A stretch of DNA of 64,000 bases from contig NZ_CP071696.1 of the NCBI RefSeq assembly GCF_018024495.1, positions 3,286,001 to 3,350,000 on the forward strand, in the 5' to 3' direction. Position 1 is the first letter of the stretch. Every line of letters starts with the position of its first letter. Shown one piece after another: positions 1 to 8,564 of the stretch. Origin of the DNA: Agromyces archimandritae (GTDB taxonomy: Bacteria > Actinomycetota > Actinomycetes > Actinomycetales > Microbacteriaceae). The position numbers and the translations under genes were made by a program. The notes beneath the pieces are model-generated. The model worked only from the letters and a program-made list of their open reading frames with translations. It did not search any database and was not told where the DNA came from.

Positions 1-112
1 CGAGGGTCTTCCCGCCCGAGAGGGGCACGTCGCGCACGTAGGAGTGCGTGACGACCTCGTCGCCCGAGAGGGCGGCGAGGGATTCGAAATCGATCTTCGT
101 GTAGTCGGTCAT
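1..112 (-). CDS. 3-hydroxyacyl-CoA dehydrogenase / enoyl-CoA hydratase, N-terminal fragment
   Basis: Only the first 37 codons lie in the window; the gene runs off the left edge. The start is ATG at 112-110, giving MTDYTKIDFESLAALSGDEV and continuing to VVTHSYVRDVPLSGGKTL. This matches my memory of the N-terminus of the actinobacterial multifunctional fatty-acid oxidation protein, which hydrates enoyl-CoA and oxidises 3-hydroxyacyl-CoA in beta-oxidation. It begins 6 nt after the stop of the thiolase gene on the same strand, so the two are almost certainly one fadA-fadB type operon. The assignment rests on the short N-terminus and the neighbour; the catalytic domains are outside the window. Confidence 0.72.
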   Translation of the reverse strand, partial: MTDYTKIDFESLAALSGDEVVTHSYVRDVPLSGGKTL

Positions 113-118
113 CGTCGA

Positions 119-1327
119 TTACGCCTTCTTCGCAGCCTTGCGGTCGTAGTTCGGGTTTTCCCAGATCATGGTGCCGCCCTGGCCGAGGCCGACGCACATG
201 GTCGTCATGCCGTAGCGCACGTCGGGCCGCTCGGCGAACTGGCTCGCGAGCTGGTTCATGAGGCGCACGCCCGAGGAGGCGAGCGGGTGCCCGACGGCGA
301 TCGCGCCGCCCCACGGGTTCACCCGGGGGTCGTCGTCGTCGATGCCGTAGTGGTCGAGGAGCGAGAGCACCTGCACGGCGAAGGCCTCGTTGATCTCGAA
401 GAGGCCGATGTCCTCGATCGTGAGGCCCGCCTTGGCGAGGGCCTTCTCGGTGGCCGGGATCGGGCCGATGCCCATGATCTCGGGGTCGACGCCGGCGAAG
501 GCGTAGCTCAGCAGCCGCATCTTCGGCGCGAGGCCGAGCTCCTTGGCGAGCGAGCCGGAGGCGAGGATGGCGGCGGTGGCGCCGTCGTTCAGGCCGGAGG
601 CGTTGCCGGCGGTGACGCGCCCGTGCGGGCGGAACGGCGTCTTCAGGCCGGCCAGGCCCTCGAGGCTCGTCTCGGGGCGCATGACCTCGTCGCGCGTGGC
701 GAGGCCCCAGCCCGCCTCGGTGCGGATCGCGACCTGCACGATGTCCTGCTGGATCTTGCCGGCGGCGTATGCGGCGGCCGTCTTCTGCTGGCTCGCGAGC
801 GCGTAGCGGTCGGAGCGCTCCTTGGTCAGCTGCGGGAAGCGGTCGTGGATGCGCTCGGCGGTGGCGCCCATGACGAGCGCGTCCTCGCTGACGAGGCGCT
901 CCGTGAGGAAGCGGGGGTTCGGGTCGACGCCGGTGCCCATCGGGTGGTGGCCCATGTGCTCGACGCCGCCGGCGATCGCGAGGTCGTACATGCCGAAGCC
1001 GATCGAGCCCGACATCATCGCGGCGGCCGTCATGGCGCCGGCGCACATGCGGTCGATCGCGAAGCCGGGGACCGATTTCGGGATGCCCGCGAGGATCGCG
1101 GCGCTGCGGCCGAGCGTGAGCCCCTGATCGCCGGTCTGGGTCGTCGCGGCGATCGCGACGTCGTCGATGCGCTCCTTCGGCACGTTCGGGTTGCGCTCGA
1201 GCAGACCGACGATGGCCTTCACGACCAGGTCGTCGGCGCGAGTGTTCCAGTACATGCCCTTGTCGCCCGCCTTGCCGAACGGGGTCCGGACCCCGTCGAC
1301 GAAGACGACTTCAGCTCGTTCAGCCAC
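119..1327 (-). CDS. Acetyl-CoA acetyltransferase (thiolase, FadA-like)
   Basis: Thiolase of 402 aa that cleaves 3-ketoacyl-CoA to acetyl-CoA in fatty-acid degradation; length is normal for the family. Visible catalytic residues are the nucleophile Cys95 (DRMCAGAM), His347 (VGHPLASSG) and the second Cys378 (CVGLGQGG). The GTG start at 1327 is chosen because AAAGGTGG lies a few bases upstream; an in-frame ATG at 1345 would add six residues. It is the first gene of an operon with the 3-hydroxyacyl-CoA dehydrogenase that starts 6 nt downstream, the usual pairing for the last two steps of beta-oxidation. A minus-strand -10 box and a palindrome lie just upstream. Confidence 0.93.
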   Translation of the reverse strand: MAERAEVVFVDGVRTPFGKAGDKGMYWNTRADDLVVKAIVGLLERNPNVPKERIDDVAIAATTQTGDQGLTLGRSAAILAGIPKSVPGFAIDRMCAGAMTAAAMMSGSIGFGMYDLAIAGGVEHMGHHPMGTGVDPNPRFLTERLVSEDALVMGATAERIHDRFPQLTKERSDRYALASQQKTAAAYAAGKIQQDIVQVAIRTEAGWGLATRDEVMRPETSLEGLAGLKTPFRPHGRVTAGNASGLNDGATAAILASGSLAKELGLAPKMRLLSYAFAGVDPEIMGIGPIPATEKALAKAGLTIEDIGLFEINEAFAVQVLSLLDHYGIDDDDPRVNPWGGAIAVGHPLASSGVRLMNQLASQFAERPDVRYGMTTMCVGLGQGGTMIWENPNYDRKAAKKA

Positions 1328-1350
1328 GCTGCAGCCACCTTTCATTGGAT

Positions 1351-1362
1351 GGATCGATCCTA
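1351..1362 (-). promoter_or_regulatory. Thiolase promoter -10 with overlapping palindrome
   Basis: On the minus strand TAGGAT (1362-1357) is a good actinobacterial -10 box for the thiolase gene. The perfect 10-bp palindrome GGATCGATCC at 1351-1360 overlaps its 3' end, where a repressor could block initiation. No binding protein can be named from this sequence. Confidence 0.4.
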
Positions 1363-1401
1363 CGAAGGCCGCCTGGACGTCCACCCATCCGTTGGCGGAA
1401 G

Positions 1402-2598
1402 CTACGAAGCGTCCGCTTCGGCGTCCCGCAGGCTTTGTTCCGCGCTCACAAAGGCATCCACGATGGTCTGTGCGGTTGCGGCAATCTGCCAGGGACGTGC
1501 GCCCTGCGCGGCGAGGGCCGCCGAGACGGCGTCGATGCCGAGATCCTCCGGCGGGTTCCAGGCGACGCGGCGCAGGTACTCGGGCGTCAGCAGGTTCTCG
1601 AGCGGCATCTGCAACGTCTCGGCGACGTCGGCGAGGGCCGTGCGGGCCTGACGGAGGCGGGCGTCGGCGGGCGGGTTGCGGCCGGCCCATGCGCGCGGCG
1701 GCGGCAACGCGTCGCCCTTCGCACGCAGGCTCGGCAGCTCTTCCGAGGCGAGGCCGGTCTCGACGGCCGCCCACCAGCGGTCGAGTTCGCTGCGGCTCGC
1801 GCGACCGGTGAACTCGCGGAGGTCCGCGAGCCCGCGCCGCGATTGCGGGAGGGCTTTGGCCGCGGCGACGATGGAGGCGTCCGGCACGAGCCGGCCCGGT
1901 GCGATGTCGAGCGCCGAGGCGTGGGAGTCGCGGGCGAGCCAGAGTTCGCGGGCGACCGCGAGGTTGCGCTGGCCGCGGATGCCGTGGATGCCTGACAGCC
2001 GCCGCCAGGGTTCGGCGGCCGGCGCCTTCGGCATTCGGTGCACGACCGAGTCGAACTCCTGCAGGGCGAGCTCGGTCTTGTGCGTGCGGTCGAGTTCGAG
2101 TTCGAGCCGGTCGCGGAGGTCGACGAGGAGTTCGACGTCCAGGGCCGCGTACTTCAGCCACGACTGGGGGAGCGGGCGCGTCGACCAGTCGGCGGCCGAA
2201 TGCTCCTTCGCGAGGTGGATGCCGAGCAGCTCTTCGACGACCGTGCCGAGGCCGACCCGGGGCATCCCGAGCAGACGCGCGGCGAGCTCGGTGTCGAAGA
2301 CGCGTTCGGGGTCGAGGCCCACCTCGCGCAGGCAGGCGAGATCCTGGCTCGCGGCGTGCAGCACCCACTCCTCGGTGCCGATCACCGATTCCAAGGGGGC
2401 GAAGTCGCCGATGGGCGGCGGGTCGAAGAGGAAGGTGCCCGAATCGCGCCGGTAGACCTGGATCAGATAGGCGCGCTGGGAGTATTTGAACCCGCTCGCG
2501 CGCTCCGCGTCCACGGCGACGGGACCGCGACCGCGCGCGATCGCATCGATCGCGCGTTCGAATCCGTCGGCCGTATCGATGACCTGGAATTCATCCAC
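1402..2598 (-). CDS. rnd: Ribonuclease D-like 3'-5' exonuclease with HRDC domain
   Basis: 398-aa DEDD-family 3'-5' exoribonuclease expected to trim tRNA and other stable RNA 3' ends. The first exonuclease motif is VAVDAE with Asp30 and Glu32; HAASQDL supplies Asp86, and YAALDVELL is the Exo III motif. An HRDC nucleic-acid-binding domain follows at roughly residues 205-290. The ATG start overlaps the end of the DUF3000 gene by 8 nt, indicating translational coupling. The pairing of DUF3000 with an RNase D homologue recurs in actinobacteria as I recall it. Some actinobacterial databases call such proteins HRDC domain-containing proteins. Confidence 0.9.
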   Translation of the reverse strand: MDEFQVIDTADGFERAIDAIARGRGPVAVDAERASGFKYSQRAYLIQVYRRDSGTFLFDPPPIGDFAPLESVIGTEEWVLHAASQDLACLREVGLDPERVFDTELAARLLGMPRVGLGTVVEELLGIHLAKEHSAADWSTRPLPQSWLKYAALDVELLVDLRDRLELELDRTHKTELALQEFDSVVHRMPKAPAAEPWRRLSGIHGIRGQRNLAVARELWLARDSHASALDIAPGRLVPDASIVAAAKALPQSRRGLADLREFTGRASRSELDRWWAAVETGLASEELPSLRAKGDALPPPRAWAGRNPPADARLRQARTALADVAETLQMPLENLLTPEYLRRVAWNPPEDLGIDAVSAALAAQGARPWQIAATAQTIVDAFVSAEQSLRDAEADAS

Positions 2599-3178
2599 GC
2601 CCGGGCCTCCGTCTCGGCAGGACCGTCACCCCCTCGGATCGGGGCGGGAGTCCTGCAAGCATGCATAACAACTCCCCCCAGCCTTCCACATGCGCGGCGA
2701 CCTCGTGGTCGAGGGGGGTCCACGAGGCGCGGAGCTCGATCTGCGCGCCGTCGCCGCGGCCGGCGAGTTCGCCGTAGCCGGTCGAGAGCACCTTCGTGGC
2801 CGTGCCGGATGCGGCGATGTACCTGGCCCCGCGCGCATCGAGGGCGTCGACGAGCCACGACCAGGCCACGTCGGCGAGGAAGGGATCCAGGCCGATCTCG
2901 GTCTCCAGCGGGGCCTGCGCGAAGCACACCACCCGGAACCGCCCGCCCCATGCGTCCTGGCCGAGCGGGTCGTAGAGCAGCACGAAACGGCCGGTGCCGA
3001 GTTCCGAGTCGATCCCGTGGGTGCCGGGGGCGATATCGGCCGAGAGCGCGACGGCGAAGGGGGCGAGCCGCTCGGGGGCCTCGATCTCGGTCACGACGAG
3101 GTCGGGGCGCGGCCGTGCGCGGCGAATCGCATCGAGCGCGGCCAGGAATTCCGGCGGCGAGGGGACGTTCTCGGGCAC
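2591..3178 (-). CDS. DUF3000 family protein
   Basis: 195-aa protein that I recognise as the actinobacterial DUF3000 family; its function is unknown. It has no signal peptide or membrane segment, so it should be cytosolic. It opens the operon with RNase D and overlaps it by 8 nt. The start is the GTG at 3178, preceded by GCAGAC and the -10-like box TAATCT with no Shine-Dalgarno, so the message is probably leaderless. The conserved block around GRFVLLYDPLGQDAWGGRFR and the C-terminal GWGELLCMLAGLPPRSEG are the most family-like parts. A role in RNA metabolism is only an inference from the neighbour. Confidence 0.85.
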   Translation of the reverse strand: MPENVPSPPEFLAALDAIRRARPRPDLVVTEIEAPERLAPFAVALSADIAPGTHGIDSELGTGRFVLLYDPLGQDAWGGRFRVVCFAQAPLETEIGLDPFLADVAWSWLVDALDARGARYIAASGTATKVLSTGYGELAGRGDGAQIELRASWTPLDHEVAAHVEGWGELLCMLAGLPPRSEGVTVLPRRRPGRG

Positions 3179-3184
3179 GTCTGC

Positions 3185-3190
3185 AGATTA
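3185..3190 (-). promoter_or_regulatory. Leaderless promoter -10 of DUF3000-rnd
   Basis: TAATCT on the minus strand ends exactly 6 nt before the GTG start. Transcription would begin at or next to the G of the start codon, and no ribosome-binding site is present. Confidence 0.5.
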
Positions 3191-3259
3191 GAGTCTCGGA
3201 AGGGGCCGGTGGCGGCGGCGCGCCGCCGTCGGGCCTCGCAGCGGAACGGAGGGGTGCGC

Positions 3260-4441
3260 ATGCGCAGGACGGATGCCGGCAGGATCGCCGGACGCGCGGC
3301 GCTCGGCGCGGCCGGCGGGGCGATGCTCGCCGCCGGGATCGTCGCGGGTGCCACGGCGGCCGTGGCGGTGGCCCTCGCACGGCGGGTCATCACGCCGCCG
3401 GCCGTGCACGAGGAACCGGAACGCATCCTCGCCGTCGACCTGCCGCGCGGCGAGATCGTGCTCGCGAGGAGCGATGAGGCCCTGATGCCCGGCCGTTACA
3501 GCTTCTGGTTCGACCGGGACGCCGGGCACGCAAGGCTCGGCGAGATCGTCGAAGCCGACACGAAGACCGTGCGGCGGCGGATCGAGGCGGTCGACTTCGG
3601 CCGGCTCGAACGGGCCCGCCGCGGCCGCATGAACGGATGGCTCCGCCTCGGCCCGTGGGAGTTCGACCACCCGTACGAGAACGTCGTCGTCGACACCGAT
3701 CTCGGGCCGGCGCCGGCCTGGCACATCGCCCCCGAGCATCCCCGCGGCGACTGGATCATCCAGGTGCACGGTCGCGGATCCCGCCGGCAGGAGGGGCTGC
3801 GGGCCGTGCCCGTCGCCCGCGGCAACGGCTGGGACACGCTGCTCGTCTCGTACCGCAACGACGGCGAGGCCCCCGACAGCGAGGATCGGCGCTACGGGCT
3901 CGGGGGCACCGAATGGGCCGACGTGCGCGCCGCCGTCGCCCATGCGACGGAGCACGGAGCGAAACGCATCGTGCTCATGGGCTGGTCGATGGGCGGGGGC
4001 ATCGTGCTCCAGGCGGTGCTCCGTTCGCCCGAGGTGCGGGAGCGCCTGGTCGGCGTCATCCTCGACTCGCCCGCGATCGACTGGAGCGACATCCTCCGCT
4101 TCCAGGGCGAGATGCTCGGCCTGCCGGGCGAGCTCGCCGGGGTGGTCTCCGGCGTGCTCGGCGGCCGCACCGGCCGCCGCCTCACGGGCGCAGCCGCACC
4201 GATCTCGCTCCGCGAACTCGACCCGGTCGCGCGTGCCGGCGAACTGACCGTGCCCGTGCTGCTCATGCACTCCGTCGACGACGGATTCGTGCCGATCGCC
4301 GGCTCCCGTGCGTTGGCCGCGGCAAGGCCCGATCTCGTCACGTTCCGCGTCTGGGAAGGAGCCCGGCACACGAAACTGTGGAACGCGGACCCGGGGCTCT
4401 GGAACGGCCAGATCACCGCATGGCTGCAGGAACTCGACTGA
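3260..4441 (+). CDS. Membrane-anchored alpha/beta hydrolase
   Basis: 393-aa serine hydrolase of unknown substrate. A hydrophobic Ala/Gly-rich segment at residues 10-35 is an N-terminal membrane anchor or uncleaved signal. The hydrolase fold follows, with the nucleophile elbow GWSMGGG, an acid in HSVDDGFVP and a catalytic His in GARHTKLW near the C-terminus. The region before the fold (WEFDHPYENVVVDT) resembles the lid part of BAAT/YqiK-type peptidase-like hydrolases. The start ATG at 3260 has the purine-rich GGAACGGAGGGG upstream; a GTG six bases earlier is possible. It is divergent from DUF3000 and convergent with sufE, so it stands alone. Confidence 0.82.
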   Translation: MRRTDAGRIAGRAALGAAGGAMLAAGIVAGATAAVAVALARRVITPPAVHEEPERILAVDLPRGEIVLARSDEALMPGRYSFWFDRDAGHARLGEIVEADTKTVRRRIEAVDFGRLERARRGRMNGWLRLGPWEFDHPYENVVVDTDLGPAPAWHIAPEHPRGDWIIQVHGRGSRRQEGLRAVPVARGNGWDTLLVSYRNDGEAPDSEDRRYGLGGTEWADVRAAVAHATEHGAKRIVLMGWSMGGGIVLQAVLRSPEVRERLVGVILDSPAIDWSDILRFQGEMLGLPGELAGVVSGVLGGRTGRRLTGAAAPISLRELDPVARAGELTVPVLLMHSVDDGFVPIAGSRALAAARPDLVTFRVWEGARHTKLWNADPGLWNGQITAWLQELD

Positions 4442-4461
4442 GCGCGGCATCCACCGCGCCC

Positions 4462-4477
4462 GGCCCGGAACCGGGCC
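4462..4477. terminator. GC hairpin between convergent genes
   Basis: GGCCCGG-AA-CCGGGCC is a perfect inverted repeat directly between the hydrolase and sufE stop codons. It lacks a T-run on either side, so it is only a possible shared terminator. Confidence 0.35.
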
Positions 4478-4933
4478 TCAGCCGCGCTCGGCGAGACGCT
4501 CGCGGATCTGCCGCTTGGCCCGGGCGAGCATGCCCGTCATGCCGCGCACGCGGAGCGGAGAGACCGCCTCGGCCAGGCCGAGGGTCTGCGGGAAATCGTC
4601 GGGGACGGCGAGCGCCTCGGCCGCGCTCAGGCCGCTGAGGCCCTGGGCGAGGATCGAGGCGAAGCCGCGGGTCGTCGGGGCCTCGGGCGGCGCCGTCCCG
4701 AACATCGCGACCGTGTCGTCGTCGGCGACCTCCACGAAGATGAACACCGGCGACTGGCATTCGATCACCCGCTCGAAGAGGTCGGGGTGGTCGCGATAGC
4801 GCTCGGGCAGGCCGGGCAGCTCGTTCGAGAACTCGAGCAGCAGCTGCAGGCGGTCGGACACGCCGAGGGCGAGGAAGTCCTCGCGGGTCTCGGCGAGGGC
4901 TGCGGGCAGGGTCGGCGCGTTCACGGCATCCAT
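4478..4933 (-). CDS. sufE: SufE family cysteine desulfuration protein
   Basis: 151-aa SufE homologue that accepts persulfide sulfur from a cysteine desulfurase and passes it on to Fe-S cluster assembly. The acceptor residue is Cys59 in the motif ECQSPVF, and the conserved RGFASILAQGL and GMTGML segments are present. It lies 27 nt downstream of a rhodanese-type sulfurtransferase on the same strand, so the two form a small sulfur-handling operon. The partner SufS is not in the window. Confidence 0.9.
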   Translation of the reverse strand: MDAVNAPTLPAALAETREDFLALGVSDRLQLLLEFSNELPGLPERYRDHPDLFERVIECQSPVFIFVEVADDDTVAMFGTAPPEAPTTRGFASILAQGLSGLSAAEALAVPDDFPQTLGLAEAVSPLRVRGMTGMLARAKRQIRERLAERG

Positions 4934-4960
4934 TCTCGCACCCCTGCCCGCAGCGCCGGC

Positions 4961-5860
4961 TCAGCGGCCGGGGACCTCGCCGCGCTCCGGGCCGGTGACG
5001 ATCGGCACGCGCACGGCGCTGCCCCACTCCGTCCACGAACCGTCGTAGTTGCGCACGTCATCGAAGCCGAGCAGGTGCTTCAGCACGAACCAGGTGTGGC
5101 TCGACCGCTCGCCGATGCGGCAGTACGCGATGACCTCGTCGCCGTCGGCCAGGCCCGCCTCGCCGCGGTAGATCGCATCGAGCTCGGCGCGGGGCCGGAA
5201 CGTCGCATCCTCGGCCGCCGCACGGCCCCACGGCACGGATGCGGCCGTCGGGATGTGGCCGGCGCGCAGGGCGCCCTCCTCGGGGTAGGCCGGCGCCGTG
5301 GTGCGCTCGCCCGAGTACTCCTCGGGGGAACGGACGTCGATCAGCGGCTTGCCGAGATGGGCGAGCACGTCGTCCTTGAAGGCGCGGATCTCGGTGTCGA
5401 CCCGCTCGACCACCGGGTACTCGACCGGCGTCACCGCCGTCGCATCCGTCGTCACCGGCCGGCCCTCGGCGATCCACAGATCGCGGCCGCCGTCGAGCAG
5501 CCGCACGTCCTCGTGGCCGAAGAGGCTGAAGACCCAGAGGGTGTAGGCGGCCCACCAGTTGTTCTTGTCGCCGTAGATGACGACCGTCGAGTCGCGGGAG
5601 ATGCCCTTCGAGCCGAGCAGGGCTGCGAAGCGCTCGCCGTCGAGGTAGTCGCGCACGACCGGGTCGTTCAGCTCGGTGTGCCAGTCGATCTTGACGGCGC
5701 CGGGGATGTGACCGGTCTCGTAGAGCAGCACGTCCTCATCGGATTCGACGACGACGAGGCCCGGTTGGCCGAGGTGCTCGGCGAGCCACTCCGTCGACAC
5801 GAGGCGTTCGGGGTGGGCGTACTCGGAGAACTTCGCGGCTGGGTCGAATGCGACGGACAT
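4961..5860 (-). CDS. Two-domain rhodanese-type sulfurtransferase
   Basis: 299-aa sulfurtransferase (thiosulfate or 3-mercaptopyruvate type) with two rhodanese domains: an inactive N-terminal one (about 20-140) and a catalytic C-terminal one carrying the loop CRIGERSS with Cys247 as the persulfide carrier. CRIGERS is the form usual for actinobacterial thiosulfate sulfurtransferases. The ATG start is preceded by a strong AGGAGG. It is first in an operon with sufE, suggesting supply of sulfane sulfur for Fe-S or thio-cofactor synthesis, and is divergent from zapE. Substrate preference cannot be read from the sequence. Confidence 0.9.
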   Translation of the reverse strand: MSVAFDPAAKFSEYAHPERLVSTEWLAEHLGQPGLVVVESDEDVLLYETGHIPGAVKIDWHTELNDPVVRDYLDGERFAALLGSKGISRDSTVVIYGDKNNWWAAYTLWVFSLFGHEDVRLLDGGRDLWIAEGRPVTTDATAVTPVEYPVVERVDTEIRAFKDDVLAHLGKPLIDVRSPEEYSGERTTAPAYPEEGALRAGHIPTAASVPWGRAAAEDATFRPRAELDAIYRGEAGLADGDEVIAYCRIGERSSHTWFVLKHLLGFDDVRNYDGSWTEWGSAVRVPIVTGPERGEVPGR

Positions 5861-5908
5861 GGAACCTCCTGGGGTCGCCCGGTCGGGCGGGTGGTCGGGG
5901 GAGCGGAC

Positions 5909-5914
5909 TAGGCT
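5909..5914 (+). promoter_or_regulatory. Candidate zapE -10 box
   Basis: TAGGCT in the 144-bp divergent gap between the sulfurtransferase and zapE. It would give a leader of about 85 nt; AGGAG at 5987-5991 is the likely ribosome-binding site, 13 nt from the ATG. Confidence 0.35.
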
Positions 5915-6004
5915 GGTCTGCGGTCCACAACGAATCTACGCGGAGCACCGGCCGAAGTCAGCATCGCCGTCATCCGGGGCAACACCAGGAGCAGCATCCC
6001 TTCC

Positions 6005-7066
6005 ATGTCGACGGCAACGCCCCGCATCACCGTGAGCCTCGCCGAGCGCAGCCCGGCCGTCACCGGAGCCGAGATCGCCGCCGGACTCGTGCCGCCGCCC
6101 CAGTTCGCCGAGGCGTCCTTCGCCTCGTACCGGCCCGACACCGACTTCCCCTCGCAGCAGGCCGCGGTCGACCGGCTCGAGGCCTTCGCCGAGGCCTGGC
6201 GCCCGCAGCGACCGAGCGGATTCTTCGCCCGCACCCGCTCGCGCGGCCGCAAGGCCCCGGCCGAGCTGCCCGGCGTCTACCTCGACGGCGGCTTCGGCGT
6301 CGGCAAGACGCACCTGCTGGCCGCGCTCTGGCACGGCGCACCCGGCCCGAAGTACTTCGGCACCTTCATCCAGTACACCGCCCTCGTCGGCGCCCTCGGC
6401 TACCGCCCCGCCGTCGAACTGCTGCGCGGGGCACGCCTGATCTGCATCGACGAGTTCGAGCTCGACGACCCGGGCGACACGATGCTGATGACCCGCTTCC
6501 TCGGCGAGCTCATGGCCGGAGGCACCCGCGTGGCCGCCACGAGCAACACCCCGCCCAACGCCCTCGGCGAGGGCCGCTTCGCCGCCTCCGACTTCATGCG
6601 CGAGATCCACGCGCTCTCCTCGAACTTCGAGACGCTGCGCATCGACGGCCTCGACTATCGGCGCCGCGACGTCGACGGCCACGCCCAGGCGCTCGACGAC
6701 GATGCGCTCGACCGCACCGTCCAAGCCCTCGCCGGGCACGGCCGCACCGTCGCCCGAGACGCGTTCGATCCGCTCGTCGCGCACCTGGCGACCGTCCACC
6801 CGTCCAAGTACGCCAAACTCATCGACGGCGTCGAGACGATCGCGATCGACGGCGTCCACGAGCTGCACGACCAGAACGCGGCCCTGCGCCTCGTCGCCTT
6901 CGTCGACCGCGTCTACGACGCCGAGATCCCGGTGATCGCGAGCGGGCTGCCGCTCGACCGGGTCTTCGACGAGGAGATGCTGGGCGGCGGCTACCGCAAG
7001 AAGTATCTGCGCGCCATGAGCCGTCTCGTCGCGCTCACCTCGGGGCGGCTGCCCTCGCACGCCTGA
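6005..7066 (+). CDS. zapE: Cell division protein ZapE (AFG1-like ATPase)
   Basis: 353-aa AAA-type ATPase of the AFG1/LACE1 family. In E. coli ZapE acts at the division ring under stress and binds FtsZ; the actinobacterial role is untested. The Walker A motif is GGFGVGKTH at residues 95-103, and Walker B is LICIDEFELDD with Asp149-Glu150. A sensor-like AATSNTPPNALGEGRF follows. The length matches the family. It is a single gene with its own upstream region, divergent from the sulfurtransferase and 201 bp before amtB. Confidence 0.9.
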   Translation: MSTATPRITVSLAERSPAVTGAEIAAGLVPPPQFAEASFASYRPDTDFPSQQAAVDRLEAFAEAWRPQRPSGFFARTRSRGRKAPAELPGVYLDGGFGVGKTHLLAALWHGAPGPKYFGTFIQYTALVGALGYRPAVELLRGARLICIDEFELDDPGDTMLMTRFLGELMAGGTRVAATSNTPPNALGEGRFAASDFMREIHALSSNFETLRIDGLDYRRRDVDGHAQALDDDALDRTVQALAGHGRTVARDAFDPLVAHLATVHPSKYAKLIDGVETIAIDGVHELHDQNAALRLVAFVDRVYDAEIPVIASGLPLDRVFDEEMLGGGYRKKYLRAMSRLVALTSGRLPSHA

Positions 7067-7140
7067 CGCGCCGCCGCACTCCCGATCCGCCGCGACCGCC
7101 CAGCCCCGCGAAACACGCTCGTTACACGGCGGCGTTCTTC

Positions 7141-7179
7141 GTAACCGACGCGAAACGAACGGGGCCACTCCACCGAAAC
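7141..7179 (+). promoter_or_regulatory. GlnR-like operator upstream of amtB
   Basis: GTAAC-N6-GAAAC (7141-7156) is followed by GCCAC-N6-GAAAC (7164-7179). This matches the two-half-site GlnR box, gTnAC-N6-GAAAC repeated about every 22 bp, with one mismatch and one extra base between halves. It lies just upstream of a CATGCT -10-like box, the usual place for an activator of ammonium uptake. Confidence 0.55.
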
Positions 7180-7267
7180 CTGCCGGGATCATGCTGAACC
7201 CGTACCCGCCGCGGTGAAGACCGACCGGGTCCATCCCCTGCAGATCGATGAGGTGTGAGGAAAACCT

Positions 7268-8488
7268 ATGGATACGGGAAGCATTGCGTGGGCGATCATC
7301 GCCACCGCGCTCGTGCTCTTCATGACCCCCGGCGTCGCGTTCTTCTACGGCGGCCTGGTCAAGGCCAAGAGCGTCATCAGCATGATGATGATGAGCTTCG
7401 GGGCCCTCGGCCTCGTGGGCGTGCTCTGGGTGCTCTACGGATTCAACATGAGCGCCGTGGACGGCGTGTGGAACTTCGCCGGCAACCCGTTCTCGGACTT
7501 CGCCCTCGGCGAGCTGGCGACGGGTGAGACGGCGAACACCGACCTGCTGGGCGTCGCCTTCGGTGCGACCTTCGCGCTCATCACGGTCGCCCTCATCTCG
7601 GGCGCCATCGCCGACCGTGCGAAGTTCGGTTCGTGGATGGTGTTCGCCGGCCTCTGGGCGACGCTCGTGTACTTCCCGGTGGCGGCGTGGGTCTGGGGCG
7701 GGGGCTGGATCCTGAACCTCGGCGAGACGCTCGGCCTGCCGGCCGTGATCGACTACGCCGGCGGTACCGCGGTGCACATCAACGCAGGTGCCGCGGCGCT
7801 CGCGCTCGCCCTCGTCCTCGGCAAGCGCGTCGGGTTCCAGAAGGGCATGGACAAGCCGCACAACGTGCCGCTGACGCTGCTGGGCGCCTCGGTGCTGTGG
7901 TTCGGCTGGTTCGGCTTCAACGCGGGCGCCGAGTGGCTGAACGGGCTCGCCAACACCGGTCTCATCGTCGTCAACACCCTCGGCGCGACGGCCGCGGCCA
8001 TCATCGGCTGGCTCGTCGTCGAGAAGGTGAAGGACGGCAAGCCCACCGCGGTCGGCGCGGCATCCGGTGCGGTAGCGGGCCTCGTGGCCATCACCCCGGC
8101 GTGCGCGAACCTCGAGCCCGGCTGGGCGCTGCTCCTCGGTGTCGTGGCCGGTGCGCTGTGCGCCCTGGCCGTCGAGCTGAAGTTCAAGCTCGGCTTCGAC
8201 GACTCGCTCGACGTCGTCGGCATCCACCTCGTCGGCGGCCTCATCGGCACCCTCTACCTCGGCTTCTTCGCGATCGGCACGGGCCTGTTCACGGGCGGCG
8301 ACCTCGGCCAGCTCGCGGTCCAGGCGGTCGCGGCGATCGCGGTGCTCGTGTACTCCTTCGTCGTGGCGTGGATCCTCGGCTTCGCGATCGAGAAGACGAT
8401 GGGCTTCCGCGTGAAGAACGAGGACGAGATCGCCGGCATCGACACGGTCGTGCACGGCGAGGAGGGGTACGCCCTCGAGCGGGTCTGA
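7268..8488 (+). CDS. amtB: Ammonium transporter
   Basis: 406-aa Amt/MEP/Rh channel in the cytoplasmic membrane with about eleven hydrophobic helices. The pore twin-histidine pair is His170 (GGTAVHINAG) and His320 (DVVGIHLVGG). The N-terminal signature FMTPGVAFFYGGLV is intact. It imports ammonium when nitrogen is scarce. Unlike the common amtB-glnK-glnD arrangement no PII gene follows: a strong hairpin lies immediately downstream. A GlnR-like operator upstream suggests activation under nitrogen limitation. Confidence 0.96.
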   Translation: MDTGSIAWAIIATALVLFMTPGVAFFYGGLVKAKSVISMMMMSFGALGLVGVLWVLYGFNMSAVDGVWNFAGNPFSDFALGELATGETANTDLLGVAFGATFALITVALISGAIADRAKFGSWMVFAGLWATLVYFPVAAWVWGGGWILNLGETLGLPAVIDYAGGTAVHINAGAAALALALVLGKRVGFQKGMDKPHNVPLTLLGASVLWFGWFGFNAGAEWLNGLANTGLIVVNTLGATAAAIIGWLVVEKVKDGKPTAVGAASGAVAGLVAITPACANLEPGWALLLGVVAGALCALAVELKFKLGFDDSLDVVGIHLVGGLIGTLYLGFFAIGTGLFTGGDLGQLAVQAVAAIAVLVYSFVVAWILGFAIEKTMGFRVKNEDEIAGIDTVVHGEEGYALERV

Positions 8489-8504
8489 TCCCCGCGCCTC
8501 ATCG

Positions 8505-8538
8505 AACGGCCGGCATCGCGGAAGCGGTGCCGGCCGTT
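8505..8538 (+). terminator. Terminator hairpin after amtB
   Basis: Perfect 11-bp stem AACGGCCGGCA / TGCCGGCCGTT with a 12-nt loop, 16 nt after the amtB stop. There is only a short T stretch after it. Confidence 0.6.
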
Positions 8539-8552
8539 CGGCGTGCGGCCGG

Positions 8553-8558
8553 TATGGT
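8553..8558 (+). promoter_or_regulatory. Leaderless promoter -10 of the PemK-like gene
   Basis: TATGGT ends 6 nt before the GTG start at 8565 and no Shine-Dalgarno is visible, so the transcript would start at the initiation codon. Confidence 0.5.
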
Positions 8559-8564
8559 GCGGGT

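Noticed and set aside
119..2368. Very long reading frames opposite or across known genes (for example 119-2368 read through upstream of the thiolase, 32601-36140 minus, 52295-55612 minus).
   Set aside because: They are the high-GC artefact of open frames opposite conserved genes; their translations are Arg/Ala/Asp-rich with no family motifs.
8488..8564. A small antitoxin ORF upstream of the PemK-like gene.
   Set aside because: The 76-bp gap is filled by the amtB terminator and the promoter; no start and stop of useful length fit.
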